Part shown: positions 63,807 through 64,000 of the stretch, piece after piece
Layout of the letters: each line of letters begins with the position of its first letter
Numbering within the stretch: position 1 is the first letter of the stretch
From: Yersinia bercovieri ATCC 43970
GTDB taxonomy: Bacteria; Pseudomonadota; Gammaproteobacteria; Enterobacterales; Enterobacteriaceae
DNA: 64,000 bases
Assembly: GCF_013282745.1 (NCBI RefSeq)
Contig: NZ_CP054044.1
Coordinates: 2,170,001-2,234,000 of the forward strand
Direction of reading: 5' to 3'
Made by a program: the position numbers and the translations under genes
Notes under the pieces: model-generated
Databases searched by the model: none
What the model was told of the DNA's origin: nothing
What the model saw: the letters and a program-made list of their open reading frames with translations, nothing else

Positions 63807-64000
63807 TTAGCCTGCCATCTGCTTTTCGCGGATTTCGGCCAGGGTTTTACAGTCAATGCACAAATCTGCAGTTGGCCGTGCTTCCAGACGGCGAATGCCG
63901 ATCTCTACGCCACAAGACTCGCAGAAACCGAAATCGTCATCCTCGACTTTCTTCAGCGTTTTCTCGATCTTTTTAATCAATTTACGCTCGCGGTCGCGGT
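63807..64000 (-). CDS. dksA: RNA polymerase-binding transcription factor DksA, C-terminal part
   Basis: 64 codons are visible and the gene runs off the window. The zinc finger [22 protein letters not shown] and the coiled-coil end [26 protein letters not shown] are those of DksA. It binds the RNA polymerase secondary channel with ppGpp. dksA-gluQ order as in E. coli. Confidence 0.95.
   Translation of the reverse strand, partial: RDRERKLIKKIEKTLKKVEDDDFGFCESCGVEIGIRRLEARPTADLCIDCKTLAEIREKQMAG

Overview
The window reads as a stretch of chromosome from an enterobacterium of the genus Yersinia. Gene order follows the murD-to-dksA part of the Escherichia coli map (dcw cluster, secM-secA, mutT, guaC, ppdD-hofBC, nadC, ampDE, aroP, pdhR-aceEF-lpd, acnB, yacL, speED, yacC, cueO, hpt, can, yadGH, panBCD, folK, pcnB, gluQ, dksA). 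Most proteins can be aligned from memory to the E. coli orthologues almost without gaps. ERIC-type repeats, a remnant of an invasin-type Ig domain and DUF637-type exoprotein modules point to Yersinia rather than Escherichia. The species cannot be fixed by reading alone.

Layout. 1-9237: the 3' end of murD, then ftsW-murG-murC-ddlB-ftsQ-ftsA-ftsZ and lpxC, a tightly overlapping block for peptidoglycan precursors, septation and lipid A. 9240-13641: a DUF721/DciA-family gene on the opposite strand, then secM-secA and mutT. 13697-15378 (minus): yacG, zapD, coaE. 15671-16714: guaC. 16986-20220 (minus): hofC-hofB-ppdD, a type IV pilus-like operon whose prepilin leader contains a hexanucleotide tandem repeat. 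20505-23096: nadC diverging from ampD-ampE. 23193-23374: a decayed invasin-like fragment. 23450-32332: aroP diverging from pdhR-aceE-aceF-lpdA, with PdhR operators and an unusual predicted RNA structure in front of aceE. 32462-36003: an AraC-type regulator and a Fur-boxed ferric-siderophore receptor. 36603-40665: acnB, yacL, and a YddG-like exporter.

The accessory island, about 40.7-49.2 kb, sits between the exporter gene and speED. It carries a 1892-residue two-partner-secretion exoprotein with a duplicated secretion domain and a C-terminal deaminase-like toxin, followed by a small overlapping candidate immunity gene. Next come an orphan toxin module (EC869-like CDI nuclease) with its DUF1436-type CdiI, and a 60-bp scrap of a third module. 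A 62-bp hairpin-containing linker is repeated at the two boundaries. No transporter (TpsB/CdiB) gene is in the window. This looks like a contact-dependent inhibition locus that keeps displaced toxin-immunity pairs.

49.2-64.0 kb is again conserved housekeeping DNA: speED, yacC, cueO, hpt, can, yadGH, a polysaccharide deacetylase gene, panD, panC, panB, folK, pcnB (which appears to start at an AUU codon), gluQ broken by a one-base deletion in a C/G run, and the 3' part of dksA. No rRNA, tRNA, CRISPR array, insertion sequence or prophage was seen.
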